Shown here: piece after piece, positions 5,716-9,405 of the stretch
How positions within the stretch are numbered: the first letter of the stretch is position 1
Layout of the letters: each line of letters starts with the position of its first letter
Origin: Candidatus Rokuibacteriota bacterium
GTDB lineage: Bacteria > Methylomirabilota > Methylomirabilia > Rokubacteriales > CSP1-6
Assembly: GCA_016201575.1 (NCBI GenBank)
Contig: JACQCN010000024.1
Location: 1-9,405 of the forward strand
DNA: 9,405 bases
Direction: 5' to 3'
Translations under genes and position numbers: made by a program
Notes under the pieces: generated by a model
Told to the model about the DNA's origin: nothing
The model's database searches: none
Seen by the model: only the letters and a program-made list of their open reading frames with translations

Positions 5716-7371
5716 TCACCTTCCCTCCCCCACCACGCCCCGGAAGAACCGCACCGGCCGCCGCGGCCCGCTCGCCGTCGCCGTTCCGCTCCCGGCGGGG
5801 TCGAGCGCGAGCTGAGGGTTGCGGAACGCGTCGCCGTCCGGGGTGTTGAGGGCCGCACGGGTCTCGGCGTCGAGGGCGAGCTTCCGGCCGGTCAGCGGGT
5901 CATTGAAGGCCGAGAAGGAGAGCACGTAGTAGCTGATCGCCCACCGCTCCTCCTCAGACATGGAGTCGGCGAAGGACGGCATCGGAGAGCCATCGAGCCC
6001 GGTCGTCATGGTCCGGAAGATATCACGGACGCTGCTGCCCCCCTTGAACTGGCCCCGGGTGAAGTCGGTGGGAAGGATCTTGAAGCCGAGGTCGTCCTTC
6101 AGCTCGCCGGCCGACACGCCGTCCCCCTTCCCGCCGTCGCCGTGGCACTGCCAGCACTCCGCCTGCCGGTAGAGCGCCTTTCCGCTGACCAGCAGCTCGG
6201 GGGTCGCCCGGGGCGGCTCGCCGATCTGGATGGGGGGCTCCGGCTTCTCCTCGCGCCAGCGCGGCGAGAACGTCTTGATGTAGGCGATCACCGCGACGCG
6301 GTCCTTGTCCGGCAGCTCATGCCACGCGGGCATGGCCGTCCAGCGGACGCCGCGCGTCAGCGTGCGGTAGAGGTCGCCGTCGGTCGGAAGCGAGCCCGAC
6401 GGTGTCGAGCGGAACTTGAAGGACGCCAGCGTGAAGTTGCGGGGCCGGGGATTGAGGAACGTCGCGGCCGGCCCGTTGCCGTCCCCCTTGGCCCCGTGGC
6501 AGCCCATGCAACGGCGCTCGTAGACCGCCTTCCCCCAGCCCACCTGCGCGTCGGTCTGCGGAATGTCCATGACGGTGGCGGCGAGCGTCTGCGGCTCGAA
6601 GACGTCTCGCCAGGCGCCGCGGTTCGTGCCGAGCTTCTGGATATAGGCCACCAGCGCGCGCAATTCCTCGGTGGGCACGATGACGGTCAGCGTCTTCCCC
6701 TTCCACGCGGCGGGCGTGTCGTAGGGCGCGGGAAGCTTCTCCACGCCCAGAACCGGGGTGCCGTCGGTGTGCTCCGCGAAGGCCAGGCCGTCGGGGTTCG
6801 GGTAGAGCTCGATCGGGGTGCCGGCCTCGAAGCTGAACAGCCCCTTCAGCTCGGCGGACTCGGCGAGCGCCGCGGCTCCATCGCGCTCGACCACGGCGGC
6901 GCGGGCGGTGCGGAACAGCCACGGGAACTTCGGCATGACGGAGTCCGGCACCAGCATCTCGGGGACCCAGTGGTGCGCGTCGTGCCACTGGTCGGAGTAC
7001 TTGAGCCCCACCCGCGTGAGGTCGGGCCCGATCCGCCGCGTGGAGAGCAGGTGCGGCCGGTCGAACGCGTACTCGCCGACCATGGAGACCGGGCCCCAGC
7101 GCTGGTCCTCGCCCGCCACCGGACGGACGTACTGGCTGTGGCAGTACCAGCAGCCCTCGCGCTGGTAGATCTCGCGTCCCCGCTGCTCGAGCGCGGTGTA
7201 CGGCGAGGACTCGTACCAGACCCACTTGACCTCGCCCAGCTCGTTCCGGACCGCGCGCGTGGCCCGGGTCTCCCGCGACTCGGGGATCGCGATGGGAAGA
7301 ATGCCCTGGACGAAGATCGCGAGGGAGATGAAGAAGAATCCCGCGCCGAGCGCGACGGTCTTGAGGCTCAC
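5716..7371 (-). CDS. ccoO: Tri-haem cbb3 oxidase subunit: CcoO fused to two CcoP-type cytochrome c domains
   Basis: The 551-residue protein carries electrons from cytochrome c or quinol-derived donors to CcoN. One membrane anchor (about 8-26) is followed by the CcoO domain: GCWYCHSQYVRPV (haem site 74-78), RRIGPDLTRVG, YSDQWHDAHH and VMPKFPWLF with Met146 as likely axial ligand. A second cytochrome c domain has CMGCH (288-292) and Met347 in TAMPAW; a third has CWQCH (406-410) and Met464 in SPMPSF. A Pro/Ala-rich tail follows residue 505. Typical CcoO is about 200 residues with one haem, and CcoP has the other two, so this is a CcoO-CcoP fusion without the CcoP helix. It starts with GTG at 7371, six bases after GGGGAG, and follows ccoN by 31 bases. 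All haem motifs are intact. Confidence 0.92.
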   Translation of the reverse strand: MSLKTVALGAGFFFISLAIFVQGILPIAIPESRETRATRAVRNELGEVKWVWYESSPYTALEQRGREIYQREGCWYCHSQYVRPVAGEDQRWGPVSMVGEYAFDRPHLLSTRRIGPDLTRVGLKYSDQWHDAHHWVPEMLVPDSVMPKFPWLFRTARAAVVERDGAAALAESAELKGLFSFEAGTPIELYPNPDGLAFAEHTDGTPVLGVEKLPAPYDTPAAWKGKTLTVIVPTEELRALVAYIQKLGTNRGAWRDVFEPQTLAATVMDIPQTDAQVGWGKAVYERRCMGCHGAKGDGNGPAATFLNPRPRNFTLASFKFRSTPSGSLPTDGDLYRTLTRGVRWTAMPAWHELPDKDRVAVIAYIKTFSPRWREEKPEPPIQIGEPPRATPELLVSGKALYRQAECWQCHGDGGKGDGVSAGELKDDLGFKILPTDFTRGQFKGGSSVRDIFRTMTTGLDGSPMPSFADSMSEEERWAISYYVLSFSAFNDPLTGRKLALDAETRAALNTPDGDAFRNPQLALDPAGSGTATASGPRRPVRFFRGVVGEGR

Positions 7372-7402
7372 CGGGGTCTCCCCGCGGCGGGAGCGCCCGC
7401 GC

Positions 7403-8809
7403 TCACGAGGCCGCGGCCGGCGCCGCGACCGCGCCGGCGCTCGCCCCGGCGAGAGCGGTCTTCATGAAGTTGTAGACGAGGAGGGAGATGCCGAGGTCCA
7501 TGGAGATGCCGGAGAACGTCCGCACCAGCCAGAACGGCTTCATGGTCACGACGGTGTCCACCCAGTCGGCCCCGGCCATCAGCATGAACCCCTGCTGGAG
7601 CCCCTGCGCGCTGAGGACGAGCCCCATCGTGGAGATGCCGATCGTGATGAGCCAGAAGCTCCAGTTGCCCAGGGTCGGGCTCCACAGCTCGCGGCGGCAG
7701 AGGCGCGGCCACACGTACACGGCGCCGGCGATGGCCCACACCACGAAGGTGCCGAAGACCGTCAGGTGCGAGTGCGCGATGACGAAGTCGCTGAAGTGCG
7801 TCGGCTGCTGGATCGACCGCAGGGCCTCCACGGACCCCTGGAAGCACCCCGCGAGGTACATGAGCGAGCCCATGATCAGGAACTTCGCCGGGAGGTTCCG
7901 GGTGAACTCCCCCCACTTGCCGATCATGGTGCCGAAGAAGTTCTGCAGCACGGTCCAGACCGGGATGATCAGCATCATCGACGAGACGATCGCGATGGTC
8001 TCGGCCCAGTCGGCGATGGGGCTGAAGAGGTAGTGGTGGATGCCGACGAAGGGGTAGAAGAACGCCAGGGACCAGAAGCCGATCAGCGACAGCTTGTGGC
8101 TGTAGATCGGGTTCCGCGTGGCTGCCGGCAGGAAGTAGTAGATCAGCACGTACCCCGCGGGCGTGATCCACAGCCCGACGATGTAGTGGATGAAGAGCCC
8201 GTGGAGGGCGGCGTTGTTGATGCCCGGCACCGTCCAGTAGGGGCCGATGACGAGCAGGAGGAGGTTGATGTCGGTCCAGACGAAGGCGCCGATCAGGTAC
8301 CAGAGGCTCGTGTAGAGCGGGATCCGCCGCCGGCGCGCGATCGTGACGAGGAGCTGGGCGGTGATCGCCGCGAGCGCCACGATGAGGACGATGACGTTGG
8401 GGAAGGCCAGCTCCCCGGCTTCCCAGCCCCGATTGGTTCCGAACGCCGTGAGCCCGACGAAGGCGACCGCGAGGTTGAGGTTCCAGATCCAGAGGAGCGG
8501 GTAGCCCCAGGACTCCTTCCAGACCGGCACCCCGGCCAGCCGGGGGGTGATGTAGTAGGCGAGGCCGATGAAGAGCGTCGAGAACGCGCCCCAGATGACG
8601 CCGTTGACGTGCACCGGACGCAGCCGGCCGAACGTGCTCCAGGCGCTCTCCCCGAGGAAGCCGGGGTAGTTGAACTTCGTCGAGACGAACACGCCGACGG
8701 TGGGAGCGAACATCAGCCAGAAGAACCCCCACAGGAGCCACTTCTGGATGAGGTCCCGGTTGATCAGCTCGTCGTTGGCGAGCCCGGGATCCCGGGTCAC
8801 GGCCGTCAC
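7403..8809 (-). CDS. ccoN: CcoN, catalytic subunit I of a divergent cbb3-type haem-copper oxidase
   Basis: A 468-residue protein with about 12 hydrophobic segments that reduces oxygen to water at a haem b3-CuB centre in the inner membrane. By alignment from memory to the Pseudomonas stutzeri enzyme (one-residue offset), the haem b ligands are His67 (RPVHVNG) and His348, haem b3 is His346 (AHSHLTV), and CuB is His208, His258 and His259 (GIHHY) with cross-link Tyr252. Tyr224 and Ser241 fit the known K-channel positions. Several motifs differ from the classical set: GPHH is GIHH, the STFEGP region is CFQGS (Gln324 for the usual Glu), and GHVHSGALGW is AHSHLTVFGT. It is therefore an outlying C-family member. 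GTG at 8809 overlaps the upstream TGA as GTGA; the stop is TGA 7403-7405. Confidence 0.93.
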   Translation of the reverse strand: MTAVTRDPGLANDELINRDLIQKWLLWGFFWLMFAPTVGVFVSTKFNYPGFLGESAWSTFGRLRPVHVNGVIWGAFSTLFIGLAYYITPRLAGVPVWKESWGYPLLWIWNLNLAVAFVGLTAFGTNRGWEAGELAFPNVIVLIVALAAITAQLLVTIARRRRIPLYTSLWYLIGAFVWTDINLLLLVIGPYWTVPGINNAALHGLFIHYIVGLWITPAGYVLIYYFLPAATRNPIYSHKLSLIGFWSLAFFYPFVGIHHYLFSPIADWAETIAIVSSMMLIIPVWTVLQNFFGTMIGKWGEFTRNLPAKFLIMGSLMYLAGCFQGSVEALRSIQQPTHFSDFVIAHSHLTVFGTFVVWAIAGAVYVWPRLCRRELWSPTLGNWSFWLITIGISTMGLVLSAQGLQQGFMLMAGADWVDTVVTMKPFWLVRTFSGISMDLGISLLVYNFMKTALAGASAGAVAAPAAAS

Positions 8810-9231
8810 CAGACCGGGACCTCGGAGAGCGCCTCGAACCGCTGGCCGCTGGTGTTGGTCACCACCACGCGCACGGGCCCCCCGCCGCCCGCCCGCAGCC
8901 GGAACGTGATGAACGGGTCGTCACTGAGCGCCGCCGTCGCCTCGTATCGGCTCACCAGCCCTCCACCATAGAACACGCTCACGTCGGTGACGTGAAACGG
9001 CTCCGACACCCGGACGAACGCTCCGTCGCGGAGCGCGAGCCCCGTTCGGTTCGGGTGCCGCATGATCACCTGGACGTCGATGATCTGGTCGCGCCGAATC
9101 CGGAGGCCCTTCACCGCGGCCGGGATCCGGATGCGCGGCGGCACGATCTCGTCGCGCGGGCGACCCGGCGGCGCGCTCCCCGCACAGCCCCCGCGCCGTC
9201 GACGACCCGGATCGGCTCGGTGGTCGACCAT
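8806..9231 (-). CDS. soxZ: SoxZ-like sulfur carrier/sulfur oxidation protein at the head of the oxidase operon
   Basis: The 141-residue frame contains a SoxZ-like Ig-type fold from about residue 30: PPRIRIPAAVKG, IDVQVIMRHPNRTGL (SoxZ normally HPMETG), VSVFYGGGLVSRYEAT, LSDDPFITFRLRAG and a final VTNTSGQRF segment. SoxZ pairs with SoxY, which carries sulfur intermediates on a C-terminal cysteine during thiosulfate oxidation. No SoxY lies in the window. Residues 1-29 are Arg/Gly/Pro-rich, with no hydrophobic signal. GTG at 9144 would give 112 residues, the normal family length, so it may be the real start; I keep ATG 9231 as the outer limit. The stop overlaps the ccoN start (GTGA), indicating coupled translation. 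Family assignment is by pattern; function in this setting is inferred. Confidence 0.7.
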   Translation of the reverse strand: MVDHRADPGRRRRGGCAGSAPPGRPRDEIVPPRIRIPAAVKGLRIRRDQIIDVQVIMRHPNRTGLALRDGAFVRVSEPFHVTDVSVFYGGGLVSRYEATAALSDDPFITFRLRAGGGGPVRVVVTNTSGQRFEALSEVPVW

Positions 9232-9240
9232 CGCCCGTGC

Positions 9241-9246
9241 ATATTA
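9241..9246 (-). promoter_or_regulatory. Possible -10 element for the oxidase operon
   Basis: TAATAT on the minus strand is an isolated AT-rich hexamer in a very GC-rich stretch, 10 bases upstream of ATG 9231 and 97 upstream of GTG 9144. It matches four of six -10 positions. I find no convincing -35 at 16-18 bases. If used, the transcript would start near 9234, which favours GTG 9144 as the start of the SoxZ-like gene or a leaderless start at 9231. Confidence 0.2.
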
Positions 9247-9271
9247 CACTCTGCCGTCACCGCGAGCTCCG

Positions 9272-9405
9272 ATGCGCCCTCGTCCCTCCGCGCCTGGAAG
9301 GCCAGGTAGACCTGCCACCCGCATCTCGATCATCAGCTACGGCGAGGAGCGGCCGCTCTGCACGGAGCAGACCGAGGCGTGCTGGGCGAAGAACCGCCGC
9401 AGCCA
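9272..9405 (+). pseudogene. pal: C-terminal fragment of a Pal/OmpA-family lipoprotein, probable remnant (runs off window)
   Basis: On the plus strand, bases 9320-9405 encode RISIISYGEERPLCTEQTEAC and then WAKNRRS, the well-known end of Pal (peptidoglycan-associated lipoprotein: ISYGEERP...WAKNRR). Upstream in the same frame, ATG at 9272 starts a short Arg/Pro-rich stretch that does not resemble the OmpA core; no lipobox, LGxRRA box or peptidoglycan-binding motif precedes it. Another frame reads LRAWKAR and then a stop, which weakly recalls the preceding RRA...KxYL region, so a frameshift between core and tail is possible. It is the only plus-strand coding signal in the window and points away from the oxidase operon. 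Whether this is a decayed gene, a frameshift error or an assembly join cannot be decided here. Confidence 0.45.

Noticed and set aside
6142..8971. Long plus-strand frames (441 and 591 codons) opposite ccoN and the CcoO-CcoP fusion
   Set aside because: Biased antisense frames with no recognisable motif and no ribosome site; they cross the junctions of real minus-strand genes.
1..9405. CRISPR array, tRNA, rRNA, insertion sequence or phage attachment site
   Set aside because: No regularly spaced repeats, no tRNA-like cloverleaf, no transposase or integrase frame and no terminal inverted repeats were seen on either strand.

Overview
The window is very GC-rich and densely coded, and every confident gene lies on the minus strand. 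The gene set is a divergent cbb3-type oxidase with a CcoO/CcoP fusion, a SoxZ-like protein, a NodU-type carbamoyltransferase with small membrane partners, and a GspE/PilB-type ATPase. It suggests an uncultivated high-GC aerobic bacterium; Rokubacteria/Methylomirabilota or a deltaproteobacterial-type lineage are guesses from gene content, since no rRNA or other marker is present.

Read in the direction of transcription (high to low coordinates), the right two thirds is one tightly packed respiratory operon. Its order is SoxZ-like protein (9231-8806), CcoN (8809-7403), a tri-heme CcoO-CcoP fusion (7371-5716), CcoS (5712-5539), a 65-residue stand-alone CcoP-type membrane anchor (5552-5355), two unnamed single-helix microproteins of 35 and 30 residues (5358-5251 and 5235-5143), and the copper-insertion factor CtaG (5136-4291). 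Stops and starts overlap or lie at most about 30 bases apart, so translational coupling is likely. Together these genes would build a haem-copper oxidase of the C family whose third subunit has been taken apart: its haem domains are joined to CcoO and its membrane anchor is separate.

A second block of three genes (4218-2002) has a small two-part hydrophobic protein, a 595-residue NodU/CmcH/TobZ-family carbamoyltransferase and a DUF5989-type small membrane protein, ending in a strong hairpin at 1972-1998. This looks like a membrane-associated carbamoylation module of unknown substrate.

A roughly 350-base non-coding stretch (1648-2001) separates it from a GspE/PulE/PilB-family ATPase (1647 to beyond base 1). 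The stretch holds a very good sigma-54 -24/-12 promoter match at the right distance from the ATPase start, with a nested 36-bp dyad element where an enhancer-binding activator would bind. The ATPase is therefore probably regulated separately from the other blocks.

At the right edge (9272-9405) the plus strand encodes what looks like the C-terminal end of a Pal/OmpA-family lipoprotein without its core, probably a remnant or frame-disrupted gene.
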